Origin: Firmicutes bacterium CAG:110
Lineage (GTDB): Bacteria; Bacillota; Clostridia; Oscillospirales; Oscillospiraceae
Length of the DNA: 26,879 bases
Direction: 5' to 3'
NCBI GenBank assembly: GCA_000434635.1
Contig: HF988041.1
Location: forward strand, 1,723 to 28,601
Shown here piece after piece: positions 14,180-21,512 of this stretch (positions within the stretch are counted from its first letter, which is position 1; each line of letters starts with the position of its first letter). The position numbers and the translations under genes are program-made. The notes beneath the pieces are model-generated. The model was given only the letters and a program-made list of their open reading frames with translations, ran no database searches and was not told the DNA's origin.

Positions 14180-16045
14180 TTAAAACTCGACGGGTGGCGT
14201 ATCAGAGCGACTGAGTTTTCTGCCGCGTGACTCCCGTCGTGGCTTTTTGTCCGGCTCGTTTTCAGAACCGGTCTGGGGTGTGGGCGTATAACGGATTCTT
14301 GGGCAGTAATCCATGATAGAAGTCCGTATCATTTCTTTGGACATGGGATGACGGGTATAGTCAAACTTGTTCAGCAGCAGTAGATTCTGACCACGAATAA
14401 TGACCAACATTTGTTCATGCGGAAGGCGAAGAACTTCATCCGGGGTGAGGAGCTTACGCTTTCCTTGCCCCTGTGTTTCCCGGTACTGGGGAATCACCTG
14501 TGCGACGGCTACGGTTTTCTTCACGGTCATGGTGGAATCCACAACGATGCACATTTCGCCGCTGCGGTCAGATATGTAATCCGCAGTAACATCATCCGTA
14601 CAGCCGAGCATAAGCTGGATGTCGCAGTTGCCGATGATTTCGGACCAAAGATTGTTGGGATATCGGTTCTGAAGCTGGCCAAGACTCTGAACAGCGAGCA
14701 TGACCCGAATATCCCGGGAGCGGATGACGCTCAGGGAACGGCAGAAATCTGAACCGTCCGGTGCGCCGCCGATCCGACCGATGTTATTGAACTCGTCCAG
14801 AATCAGATTCACGGGTACAGGACACCGCCCGCCGGGGGAAAGATCGGCAAAGCGGGTCAGCTTGATAAACAGGAATGAAAAGAAAAGCGAGGAAAGGAAC
14901 GCCATGGATGTTTCCTGATCGCTGAGAATGATGTAATAGGCGCATTTGTGACTGCCCGGCGCGGTAAGATCGATGTCGGAGAAAGAGACGAGCTGCTTTA
15001 CGGCCTCGTTCTGGAGTACCAGTAATCTGGTACCCAGACCGAGAATGATACCGGATTTGACCGTATCACTGGACTGGGAAAACAGATTGAAAGGCGCCCG
15101 GGCCGGATGGTCCGGCGGCAGTTTCTCAAACATGATGGTCAGCGTTTTTTCGGAGTTGTGGGTCAGCAACTGGTAAACGTAGGCCAGATTTTTTCGCTCC
15201 GGCGGGAGCGTCTTGTCCAAGTCGGTATAGAGAACCAGCGCTTTCAGCAGGTTCGCCTCACCGTTATCCCAGAAATGATCGCTTTTGCCGTTGCTTGTGT
15301 TGCCGATAATGACGTTTGTGAGAACCTGAGCCATCATGGTGTTTCCGTTCAGGTCGGACATGCAGTTCCATGAGTCGCCGTGCAGGGGGTCAACCAAGTT
15401 CAGCACCTTGACCTCATACCCGTTTTTTCGGAATAGCTCGGAGGTGTCACTGTACATCTCCGACTTCGGATCCGCAATCAAGGCGGACTCGCCTCGGCGG
15501 ATGATAGAAAAGAGCGCATTGCGAATGACCGCTCTGGACTTCATGGTGCCGGATGCGCCGAAGATGGCGCAGTGACGGTTGAGGCGGGTGTCCTCCGGCA
15601 AACATACCAGCTGGCTTTTTCGCTCACCAAGAATCATGCCGGCAGCCTTTTCCGGGGTGGACAGTTCCAGAACGGATTTCAGCTCTTTCTCGGTCATCCA
15701 GTCCGCGGTACCGTAAGTGCCGGCCTTGCTCTTAGTAAATCCCCGGTCGTCATACTGGTTTTGGGAAAACTTCTCGTGAACCTTCACATAGATCACAATA
15801 CCGGCTCCGACGGCTACGATCAGGAAGATCGCTTTGACGCCGTTCCAACTGAAGGCATTCAGAAGGCACACAGCCGGATTCCAGTCTGGGGCAGCAATCT
15901 GTGTTTGCCCCCACATACCGCCGGACTCCATCCAGATAGTATAGTTGGTAAACACCTGCCCCAGCAGACCGCCAAGATAGAAAAGCGCCCCGCATCCGAG
16001 GATGGAGGCGACTATAATTGCGGCCTTGCGCTGTTTTTCATTCAT
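14180..16045 (-). CDS. VirD4/TraG-type conjugative coupling protein
   Basis: A 621-residue hexameric DNA-pumping ATPase that links the relaxosome to the type IV secretion channel in conjugation. Two N-terminal membrane helices (about 9-31 and 70-88) anchor it. Walker A is GASGTMKS (163-170) and Walker B is NLILDEFN (413-420), with the conserved DPKSEMY and SVIRSRDIRVMLAVQSLGQL segments. The C-terminus is Pro/Arg-rich. The ATG at 16045 is preferred because AAAGGCGG sits 8 bases upstream; ATGs at 16051 and 16075 are alternatives. It overlaps the end of the preceding gene by 8 bp. Its presence identifies the island as derived from an integrative conjugative or mobilisable element, yet no relaxase or VirB4 partner is in the window. 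Confidence 0.94.
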   Translation of the reverse strand: MNEKQRKAAIIVASILGCGALFYLGGLLGQVFTNYTIWMESGGMWGQTQIAAPDWNPAVCLLNAFSWNGVKAIFLIVAVGAGIVIYVKVHEKFSQNQYDDRGFTKSKAGTYGTADWMTEKELKSVLELSTPEKAAGMILGERKSQLVCLPEDTRLNRHCAIFGASGTMKSRAVIRNALFSIIRRGESALIADPKSEMYSDTSELFRKNGYEVKVLNLVDPLHGDSWNCMSDLNGNTMMAQVLTNVIIGNTSNGKSDHFWDNGEANLLKALVLYTDLDKTLPPERKNLAYVYQLLTHNSEKTLTIMFEKLPPDHPARAPFNLFSQSSDTVKSGIILGLGTRLLVLQNEAVKQLVSFSDIDLTAPGSHKCAYYIILSDQETSMAFLSSLFFSFLFIKLTRFADLSPGGRCPVPVNLILDEFNNIGRIGGAPDGSDFCRSLSVIRSRDIRVMLAVQSLGQLQNRYPNNLWSEIIGNCDIQLMLGCTDDVTADYISDRSGEMCIVVDSTMTVKKTVAVAQVIPQYRETQGQGKRKLLTPDEVLRLPHEQMLVIIRGQNLLLLNKFDYTRHPMSKEMIRTSIMDYCPRIRYTPTPQTGSENEPDKKPRRESRGRKLSRSDTPPVEF

Positions 16046-17189
16046 CTGCATCACCGCCTTTCGGGCAGAGGGCATCTTCTACCATATCCATTATTACCGT
16101 CTTAATGCTGACTTTCGGCCCAACGACATTCCGGACAAAAGCGGTTTGTTCCGGGAAACAGATAACGGCTGTTTCCTGTTCGATTCCTTTTACGCCGTCG
16201 ATAAAATGGTTCAATCGGGTGATGTCGCTGTCCAGAAACGAAAACAGATAAATGCCGTTCTCACGAGCGTCATACTCGAAAACGCCGTTACCATAGGACC
16301 TGTCGTCCGGATCGAACAGGAGATCCAGCAGCGTTTCGTTCCAGTCTGGGGTAGTCAGTATTTTCAAAAGGCGCACGCCAAATCCATTCAGCGGGACGAA
16401 ATAGAGATGGTCATAGATGACGTTAAACTCTGTTTCCGCTCGTTTGGTTTTCCATAGGGTACGCAAGGTTATTTCAGCGATCTCATATCCCGCACCCAAA
16501 AGAATGCCCGACTGCACATCATCCACGGCGGCATTCATCCGTGCGATCTCTGTAAGGTGGAGCCTGACCTTTGCCTCGCCTCTGCCATTCCAGTTCATCA
16601 GGTAATCACGGCTGTTGTATACGGCATAGCAGCCACCGGGGTAGAACAGCGCACCCGTTATTCTGGAAAAGCTGGTTTTGTTGACATCATCGTCGCCCAC
16701 ATACTTGAGTTCTTTGCTGATGTAGAAAGAAGGGGCATCCGTTACGACTTTACGAATTGTGACCATCTGAAGCTGGGGCAGCTTATAGGGGCAGGTCTCG
16801 AATCCTGCCAGTTTAATCAGGGCAGCGGATTCGGCCACCCGATGGAAACGATCCAATCGCTTGGCCTCTCCGGCATGATTGTGGCGCAAGTAATTTTGGG
16901 TATAGTAAAGGGCGGCATCCGGGTTCACGACCTCAAGGATATTTTGTCCTCCCTTGGATAAGCGGACAGATTTGCTTTTGCCCTTACCGGTAATCAGAAG
17001 AAGGCGGCAAATAATCTTGTCGGCATGGCCGGGGATACGATACTCCTGTCGTTGGGCGTGTTTGTGGATCAGTTTGCGCCATACCTCTTTGCTTCCTAAA
17101 AGCTGCAAAGAACACAGCGGATACTCCCCGACATAGGAAAGAAACGTGAGCAATCTGTACACATGAGAATCCTGCTTTATGGTGGTCAT
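16038..17189 (-). CDS. Element-encoded protein with N-terminal winged-helix-like domain
   Basis: A 383-residue soluble protein. Residues about 8-85 look like a winged helix (VYRLLTFLSYVGEYPLCSLQ, then a helix and a basic hairpin ending KSVRLSKGGQNIL), reminiscent of replication-relaxation-type proteins of Gram-positive mobile elements. The remaining ~290 residues are a mixed alpha/beta domain that I do not recognise. It starts in an ATGA overlap with the small basic protein upstream, with GAGGTAAGGA as ribosome site, and overlaps the coupling-protein start downstream. It is therefore a core member of the transfer operon, possibly a relaxosome or replication accessory. Function is inferred from context only. 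Confidence 0.72.
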   Translation of the reverse strand: MTTIKQDSHVYRLLTFLSYVGEYPLCSLQLLGSKEVWRKLIHKHAQRQEYRIPGHADKIICRLLLITGKGKSKSVRLSKGGQNILEVVNPDAALYYTQNYLRHNHAGEAKRLDRFHRVAESAALIKLAGFETCPYKLPQLQMVTIRKVVTDAPSFYISKELKYVGDDDVNKTSFSRITGALFYPGGCYAVYNSRDYLMNWNGRGEAKVRLHLTEIARMNAAVDDVQSGILLGAGYEIAEITLRTLWKTKRAETEFNVIYDHLYFVPLNGFGVRLLKILTTPDWNETLLDLLFDPDDRSYGNGVFEYDARENGIYLFSFLDSDITRLNHFIDGVKGIEQETAVICFPEQTAFVRNVVGPKVSIKTVIMDMVEDALCPKGGDADE

Positions 17190-17380
17190 GTTTCCTTACC
17201 TCGAAGTGGAGCATTTTCGTCCCCATGCCTGCTCCTCTTGGCTAAATCGGATCGATTCGGAGACGGGATTTTCCTTGGGACACAGAGCTTTTTCGCATTT
17301 CGGGGCGTGTAGATAAGTCGCTGCGGGAATTTACCCCTGTTTTGGGATAGCTTTTTCTTGCCAAAAAGTGGTTTGCGCAT
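17186..17380 (-). CDS. Small basic protein (64 aa) in the transfer operon
   Basis: A 64-residue, strongly basic product (many Lys and Arg; motif FGKKKLSQNRGKFPQRL) of unknown function. It overlaps the 3' end of the DUF5697 gene by 50 bases and its stop overlaps the next start as ATGA, which supports real translation by coupling. A GGGGGTGA stretch serves as a possible ribosome site. High basic content fits a nucleic-acid-binding role. It might also be a chance frame used only for coupling. Confidence 0.45.
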   Translation of the reverse strand: MRKPLFGKKKLSQNRGKFPQRLIYTPRNAKKLCVPRKIPSPNRSDLAKRSRHGDENAPLRGKET

Positions 17381-18164
17381 GGAGCTTCACCCCCTCGTCC
17401 GGGAAATTCTTTTCTGCTTCATACCAACGCATAAAGTCCTGCTCAGGTACGACATAAACCTCGGTGCGTTCCGTGCTGCCCGCAGCGCTGCAGTAGTAAT
17501 GCCGACAGCGCAGCGGCGCGTCATCTGTCATGACATACAGGGCTACAATGTCCGTTACGAAATTGGTTTCAATGTTGTCGTGATCCCGGTGCCTGCGCTC
17601 CGGTTCCTCCCGGTCATAGATGTGACGGTAGATGATTACACAGTCGTCAAAGCGGACGGGAGATCCCTCATTGAAAAAGCGCTGCATGGCAGGCCCCAAA
17701 AAGCCCCGGATGTATTCGACGGAGCCTTTGCCACGCTCCTTTCGGGGAAGCAGTCGGGGAATCCGGAGGGAAAACCAGCCATCCTCGGTAAAGCCAAGTC
17801 GAACCAAATGGTCCTCGTCTTCATACAGAACCACGATTTCGTAAGCTGTTTTATCCTTCAGGAAGGAAATCTGTGCCGGGGCATCTGCTTGCCAGTGGGC
17901 TTCGGGAGCAATTTGCTCAATAAACTGGAGCAATACCCAGACGGCGGTAATCATTCGCTGCTTCGGCTCGCAGTATTGATCGACTGCCAGATATTCACCA
18001 TCTTCTATAGCGGCAATCCTGCGGGCATGCTTCATGTTCTGCACAAGCCTGTTGACAGAGCGCTGCGGTCTGTAGTAGAGCAATCCGCGAATTTGCGGCC
18101 AACGCAAAGGCCCGTACTGACTGAGCCACCGTAGGATCAGGCGTTCGTCTTCCATAAGAGCCAT
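17331..18164 (-). CDS. DUF5697-like winged-helix protein of clostridial conjugative elements
   Basis: A 277-residue soluble protein. Its first ~60 residues form a winged helix (ERLILRWLSQYGPLRWPQIR, then RSVNRLVQNMKHARRIAAIEDGEYL), matching the DUF5697 family as I remember it from integrative elements of gut Clostridia. The remainder is an alpha/beta domain with many conserved aromatic residues; its role is unknown. The start is the ATG 10 bases after AGGAGG. It follows a non-coding strip that contains a long inverted repeat (18193-18232), which could be its operator or an RNA element. It heads the block that runs to the coupling protein and is plausibly a regulator of transfer or replication. 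Confidence 0.75.
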   Translation of the reverse strand: MALMEDERLILRWLSQYGPLRWPQIRGLLYYRPQRSVNRLVQNMKHARRIAAIEDGEYLAVDQYCEPKQRMITAVWVLLQFIEQIAPEAHWQADAPAQISFLKDKTAYEIVVLYEDEDHLVRLGFTEDGWFSLRIPRLLPRKERGKGSVEYIRGFLGPAMQRFFNEGSPVRFDDCVIIYRHIYDREEPERRHRDHDNIETNFVTDIVALYVMTDDAPLRCRHYYCSAAGSTERTEVYVVPEQDFMRWYEAEKNFPDEGVKLHAQTTFWQEKAIPKQG

Positions 18165-18192
18165 GATTTATATTCCTCCTTGTACTTATTTT

Positions 18193-18232
18193 GGGCGTTA
18201 TACGCATAAACGGGAAAATGCGTACAACGCCC
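18193..18232. repeat. 15-bp-arm inverted repeat in the transfer region
   Basis: GGGCGTTATACGCAT (18193-18207) faces ATGCGTACAACGCCC (18218-18232) across 10 bases, with one mismatched position that becomes a G-U wobble in minus-strand RNA. No T-run follows on either strand, so it is not a normal terminator. It lies between a 52-residue ORF and the AGGAGG of the DUF5697 gene. Candidate roles are operator, oriT-type nicking hairpin or mRNA leader structure. Confidence 0.65.
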
Positions 18233-18237
18233 GTTGA

Positions 18238-18396
18238 TTATGTGGCTTCTTTCTGGCGCTTCCGTAGAATCGCTTCCAGCTCTGCCCGGTCGGTGGTAAT
18301 CATTTCTTTTTCCTCCACGGAGGCTTTGATAACCACAGGAACCTTATCGGACTTCCCGGAGTACACAGCTATGCATAGTTGCATTTGTTGCTGCAT
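18238..18396 (-). CDS. Very small ORF (52 aa) after the DUF5348-type gene
   Basis: A 52-residue frame starts MQQQMQLCIAVYSG and ends in a charged helix (TTDRAELEAILRKRQKEAT). It overlaps the 3' end of the preceding gene by 28 bases in another frame, and its codon use resembles the neighbours. No strong ribosome site is visible, so translation would rely on coupling. The beta-strand start followed by an acidic/basic helix suggests a real small protein, perhaps a regulator, but no family is recognised. Confidence 0.5.
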   Translation of the reverse strand: MQQQMQLCIAVYSGKSDKVPVVIKASVEEKEMITTDRAELEAILRKRQKEAT

Positions 18397-18881
18397 CGCT
18401 TTTTGATTCTGACTGTCAGGCCGGTGATATCTTTTGTTTCAATACCAATCAGGATCCAGTTGTCAGCCATCTCAAGCCGTGTCGGGATCCATTCTCCGTC
18501 TACCCGCACTTCCATTCGCGTTCCGCAGGAGAGAAAACCGTAGTAGTCATTTAAGCCAAACCGAATGTTCATGCGACCGCTATCGGTGTCCAGTACAAGC
18601 GTTCCCTGCCTTGTGGACGCCTCTTTTCCATCGGCGGCAAGCGACGCCATTTGCTCAATATGATACTGCTGCCGAAGGTATTCATCAAAGATAGTACGGC
18701 GGATTAGTACCTTCTTGCCTATCTTGTAGACAGCGCCTGCTTCGTGAGCCAATCTGGTGAACATCTTCAAGCCCAAACCGTAATAATCTGCGCCTTGATA
18801 GTAGGTGATAAACTCATGCTTCATGATCTCAATATCCTCATCATCCAGCTTATCAGAAAACATCCACAGGTTCCCGCTCAT
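18369..18881 (-). CDS. DUF6462-DUF5348 fusion protein
   Basis: A 170-residue protein. The first part (about 25-75, ADYYGLGLKMFTRLAHEAGAVYKIGKKVLIRRTIFDEYL) is a DUF6462 excisionase-like DNA-binding module, also found in the adjacent upstream gene. The second part (about 93-160, GTLVLDTDSGRMNIRFG, YGFLSCGTRMEVRVDGEWIPTRLEM) matches DUF5348. The two are often separate short genes in clostridial elements, so here they are joined. It overlaps the upstream gene as ATGA and is therefore coupled to it. It is likely a small DNA-binding control protein of the element; family matches are from memory. Confidence 0.78.
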   Translation of the reverse strand: MSGNLWMFSDKLDDEDIEIMKHEFITYYQGADYYGLGLKMFTRLAHEAGAVYKIGKKVLIRRTIFDEYLRQQYHIEQMASLAADGKEASTRQGTLVLDTDSGRMNIRFGLNDYYGFLSCGTRMEVRVDGEWIPTRLEMADNWILIGIETKDITGLTVRIKKRCSNKCNYA

Positions 18882-19150
18882 TGTTTTTCCTCCGCTTGCG
18901 TAAGGGTACTGGGCTCGTGAAACTGCTCCAGATACTGATCGAAGATATCCCGGTTAATCAGCACAGTGCCATCGATACGATAAATAGCGCCTGCTTTGTT
19001 GGCCATCTCCAGAAGCTTCTTATGGTGGATGCTGTAAACAATCTCCGCGTCTTTATACCTTAGAAATTGCCGGCGCAGCCTCTTTGCATGCTCACGAACA
19101 TCGTTTCGCTTTCCAAGTTCAAAGTATTCTTTTGTCTGTTCACTGATCAT
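18878..19150 (-). CDS. DUF6462 family DNA-binding protein
   Basis: A 90-residue protein with an excisionase-like fold pattern: RRQFLRYKDAEIVYSIHHKKLLEMANKAGAIYRIDGTVLINRDIFDQYLEQF (about 25-76). This is the form typical of DUF6462 proteins near the ends of integrative elements of Clostridia. It is the first gene of the minus-strand island; its stop overlaps the next start (ATGA). An AAAGGA site lies 11 bases upstream. A TTGACA-like box (19184-19179) lies further upstream but no good -10 follows. Its position about 240 bases from the lysS stop suggests that it marks the element's right end. Likely a directionality or transcription factor. Confidence 0.78.
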   Translation of the reverse strand: MISEQTKEYFELGKRNDVREHAKRLRRQFLRYKDAEIVYSIHHKKLLEMANKAGAIYRIDGTVLINRDIFDQYLEQFHEPSTLTQAEEKQ

Positions 19151-19202
19151 TCGTTCAAAATCCTTTCAAATTGGAATTTGTCAAGACAGATGCTGCAACC
19201 TG

Positions 19203-19247
19203 CAAAAAGAAAAGGACACTTTCTGGAAATTCGTACAGAAAGTGTCC
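19203..19247 (-). terminator. Intrinsic terminator at the island's right edge
   Basis: A perfect 12-bp stem (GGACACTTTCTG with CAGAAAGTGTCC, 10-base loop) is followed on the minus strand by TTTTCTTTTT. It should stop transcription coming from greA-lysS before it reaches the island. Confidence 0.85.
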
Positions 19248-19308
19248 TCAAATGATACATGCTGTTTTGCGCTGGGGTCTAACAAAACTTCATCCTGCGT
19301 CACATCAC

Positions 19309-19348
19309 TTCGTATTGATATACGAAATTGTTGTCAATTTGTTGTCAA
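19309..19348. repeat. Inverted repeat plus two direct repeats next to lysS
   Basis: TTCGTAT and ATACGAA (19309-19315, 19320-19326) form a 7-bp inverted repeat around TGAT. Immediately beside it, TTGTTGTCAA occurs twice in direct orientation (19328-19337 and 19339-19348) with an 11-bp period, one helical turn. Such arrays are typical of integrase arm or excisionase binding sites, and the position at the island edge fits. No integrase gene is present nearby. Confidence 0.5.
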
Positions 19349-19391
19349 CTGAAGAATATGAGGGCAAAAGTTATTGCAGCGCAATGACTTT

Positions 19392-20885
19392 TTAGTCTTG
19401 GGGCTTCATAGTGGGGAACAGGATAACCTCCCGAATCGTATCGGCGCCGGTGAAGAGCATGACGGCGCGGTCGATGCCCATGCCCATGCCGCCCGTGGGG
19501 GGCATGCCGTATTCCAGCGCGGTGAGGAAATCCTCATCCAGCATCTCTGTCTCGTCGTCGCCCCGCTCACGCTGCTCGACCTGCTTCATGAAGCGCTCCC
19601 GCTGGTCAATGGGGTCGTTCAGCTCGGAATAGGCGTTGCCCATCTCGCTGCGGTTGATGAAGAACTCGAAACGCTCCGTCAGACGGGGATCTTCCGGGGA
19701 CTTCTTGGTCAGAGGGGAGACCTCCACCGGGTACATGGTGATGAAGGTGGGCTGCACCAGATGCTCCTCGACCTTCTGGTCGAAGCAGGCGTACAGAGCA
19801 TTGCCCCATGTCTTCTCGGCGGCGTCGGCCAGCTCAACGCCAACGGCCTTGGCGGCGGCTACGGCCTCCGCGTCGTCGGTGATGACGCCAAAGTCAACGC
19901 CTACGTACTTCTTGACGGCTTCGACCATGGTCAGCCGCGGCCAGCCGGGGGTCAGGTCGATCTTCTCGCCCATCCATTCCAGCTCGTAGCTGCCCATAAC
20001 CTCCTTGGCGAAGGTGGTGTAGATGCCCTCGGCAATGTCCATCATGTCGTGGAAATCGGCGTAAGCCTGATACAGCTCCACGGTGGTGAACTCCGGGTTG
20101 TGCTTGGGGTCCATGCCTTCGTTGCGGAAAATGCGGCCGACCTCGTACACCCGATCCATGCCGCCTACAATGAGCCGCTTCAGAGGCAGCTCCGTGGCGA
20201 TGCGCATGTACATGTCAATGTCCAGGGTGTTGTGGTGGGTGACAAAGGGGCGGGCGGCAGCACCGCCGGCAATGGTGTTCAGCACGGGGGTCTCCACTTC
20301 AATGTAGCCCATGCTGTCCAGATAGTTGCGCAGGTGCTTGATGAACTTGGAGCGGATGACAAAATTCCGCTTGACCTCCGGGTTCACCATCAGGTCAACA
20401 TAGCGCTGACGGAAACGGGCTTCCTTATCGGTCAGGCCGTGGAACTTGTTGGGCAGGGGCAGCAGAGACTTGCTCAGCAGGGTGACGACCTTGGCGCGGA
20501 TGGAAATTTCCTCGGTCTTCGTCTTGAAGACCTCGCCCTCCACGCCGACGATGTCGCCAATGTCATACTTCTTGAAGCGGTTGTATTCTTCCTCGCCCAG
20601 CTCGTCGATCTTCACGAAGATCTGGATGCGGCCGGCGCGGTCCTGCAGATCGCAGAACATGACCTTGCCCTGACCGCGCTTGCTCATCAGACGTCCCGCG
20701 ACCTTGACGGCCTTGCCCTCGAAGGCTTCGTAGTCGGCCTTGATGGCAGCGGAATCGGCATTGAAATCGAATTTCGTCTGGACGAAGGGGTCGCGCCCCT
20801 CGGCCTGAAGCGCCGCCAGCTTTTCCCGCCGGATCTGCATCTGGTCATTCAGAGACAGCTCCGGCTGCGGTACAAACTTTGCCAT
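19392..20885 (-). CDS. lysS: Class II lysyl-tRNA synthetase
   Basis: A 497-residue LysRS that charges tRNA-Lys in the cytoplasm. The N-terminal OB-fold anticodon-binding domain (about 60-145, KVAGRLMSKRGQGKVMFCDLQD) is followed by the class II core. Motif 1 lies around VIRSKFIKHLRNYLDSMGYIEVETP, motif 2 is RIFRNEGMDPKHNPEFTTVE (251-270), and motif 3 lies near the end (GMGMGIDRAVMLF). Length and motif order are normal and the gene looks intact. It starts 3 bases after the greA stop, so the two genes form one operon. An imperfect hairpin overlaps the stop codon (about 19366-19393); the mobile island begins just downstream, so the 3' end of lysS is a plausible insertion neighbourhood that left the protein intact. 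Confidence 0.97.
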   Translation of the reverse strand: MAKFVPQPELSLNDQMQIRREKLAALQAEGRDPFVQTKFDFNADSAAIKADYEAFEGKAVKVAGRLMSKRGQGKVMFCDLQDRAGRIQIFVKIDELGEEEYNRFKKYDIGDIVGVEGEVFKTKTEEISIRAKVVTLLSKSLLPLPNKFHGLTDKEARFRQRYVDLMVNPEVKRNFVIRSKFIKHLRNYLDSMGYIEVETPVLNTIAGGAAARPFVTHHNTLDIDMYMRIATELPLKRLIVGGMDRVYEVGRIFRNEGMDPKHNPEFTTVELYQAYADFHDMMDIAEGIYTTFAKEVMGSYELEWMGEKIDLTPGWPRLTMVEAVKKYVGVDFGVITDDAEAVAAAKAVGVELADAAEKTWGNALYACFDQKVEEHLVQPTFITMYPVEVSPLTKKSPEDPRLTERFEFFINRSEMGNAYSELNDPIDQRERFMKQVEQRERGDDETEMLDEDFLTALEYGMPPTGGMGMGIDRAVMLFTGADTIREVILFPTMKPQD

Positions 20886-20888
20886 GGC

Positions 20889-21365
20889 TCAGCCCTCGCG
20901 GGAAACGCTGACCACCTTCATGGTGAAGGAGCCGGCAGGGGCGTTGACGGTGAAGGTCTCGCCCGCGGCTTTGCCGACGACGGCGCGGCCGAAGGGGGAG
21001 TCGTCGGAGAGCTTGAACTCCATGGGGTTGGCTTCCTGAGAACCGGTGATGCGGTACTCGGTCTGCTTGCCGTTCTCGTCCTCGACTACCACGGTGCAGC
21101 CAAGACCCACCCGGCCGCTGGCCTCGTTTTCGTCCTCAATGATGACGGCGTGGGACAGGACGTCCTCGATCTCGGCGATACGACCATAGAGCTTGGCCTG
21201 CTCGTTCTTGGCGGCGTCGTACTCGGAGTTTTCGGACAAGTCGCCGTAGGAGCGGGCTTCGGCGATCATGGCGGCGACTTCGCGCTCACGGGTGGTTTTC
21301 AGGTAATTCAGTTCCTTTTCCAGATCGGCAAGACGCAGACTGGTGATCTTAAATTCTTTTGCCAT
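20889..21365 (-). CDS. greA: Transcription elongation factor GreA
   Basis: A 158-residue Gre factor that inserts its coiled coil into the RNA polymerase secondary channel and stimulates cleavage of backtracked RNA. The N-terminal coiled coil (about 10-75) has the diagnostic acidic tip in EARSYGDLSENSEYDAAKNEQ, followed by the C-terminal FKBP-like domain (IDE/VGLGCTVVVED, then SPFGRAVVGKAAGETFTV). The ATG at 21365 is chosen because AAAGGA lies 8 bases upstream; the frame can be extended to a TTG two codons earlier. It is first gene of the greA-lysS operon, an arrangement frequent in Bacillota, with a strong promoter upstream. Confidence 0.97.
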   Translation of the reverse strand: MAKEFKITSLRLADLEKELNYLKTTREREVAAMIAEARSYGDLSENSEYDAAKNEQAKLYGRIAEIEDVLSHAVIIEDENEASGRVGLGCTVVVEDENGKQTEYRITGSQEANPMEFKLSDDSPFGRAVVGKAAGETFTVNAPAGSFTMKVVSVSREG

Positions 21366-21408
21366 ATTCAAAATCCTTTCTCAGATAAAAATATCGATAG
21401 CTCCAGAT

Positions 21409-21437
21409 ATTATAGAAGAATTATGCCCCATAGTCAA
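21409..21437 (-). promoter_or_regulatory. Promoter of the greA-lysS operon
   Basis: On the minus strand TTGACT (21437-21432) and TATAAT (21414-21409) are separated by 17 bp, about 45 bases before the greA start. It is a near-consensus sigma-A promoter. Confidence 0.85.
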
Positions 21438-21466
21438 GTTTTATTTGCGGTTTTCGGGGAAAGAAT

Positions 21467-21495
21467 GTCCGCCTGCGGGAGAGTCACGGGCGGAC
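21467..21495 (-). terminator. Hairpin downstream of the yhfC-like gene
   Basis: GTCCGCC and GGCGGAC (21495-21489 with 21473-21467 on the minus strand) form a 7-bp stem 18 bases after the yhfC-like stop codon, followed by ATTCTTTCC. It is a plausible but weak intrinsic terminator. Confidence 0.5.
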
Positions 21496-21512
21496 GGTAA
21501 TATGGCGCGGAG

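Noticed and set aside
19160..19184. TTGACA-like box as the promoter of the DUF6462 gene
   Set aside because: No acceptable -10 sequence lies 16-18 bases downstream, where the ribosome binding site already begins.
19248..19391. Remnant of an integrase gene between the island and lysS
   Set aside because: No reading frame on either strand shows tyrosine- or serine-recombinase motifs; only repeats and a terminator are visible.
19374..21500. A 708-codon plus-strand open frame across greA-lysS
   Set aside because: It is a codon-bias shadow of two conserved housekeeping genes and has a His/Leu/Val/Gly-rich composition typical of antisense frames.
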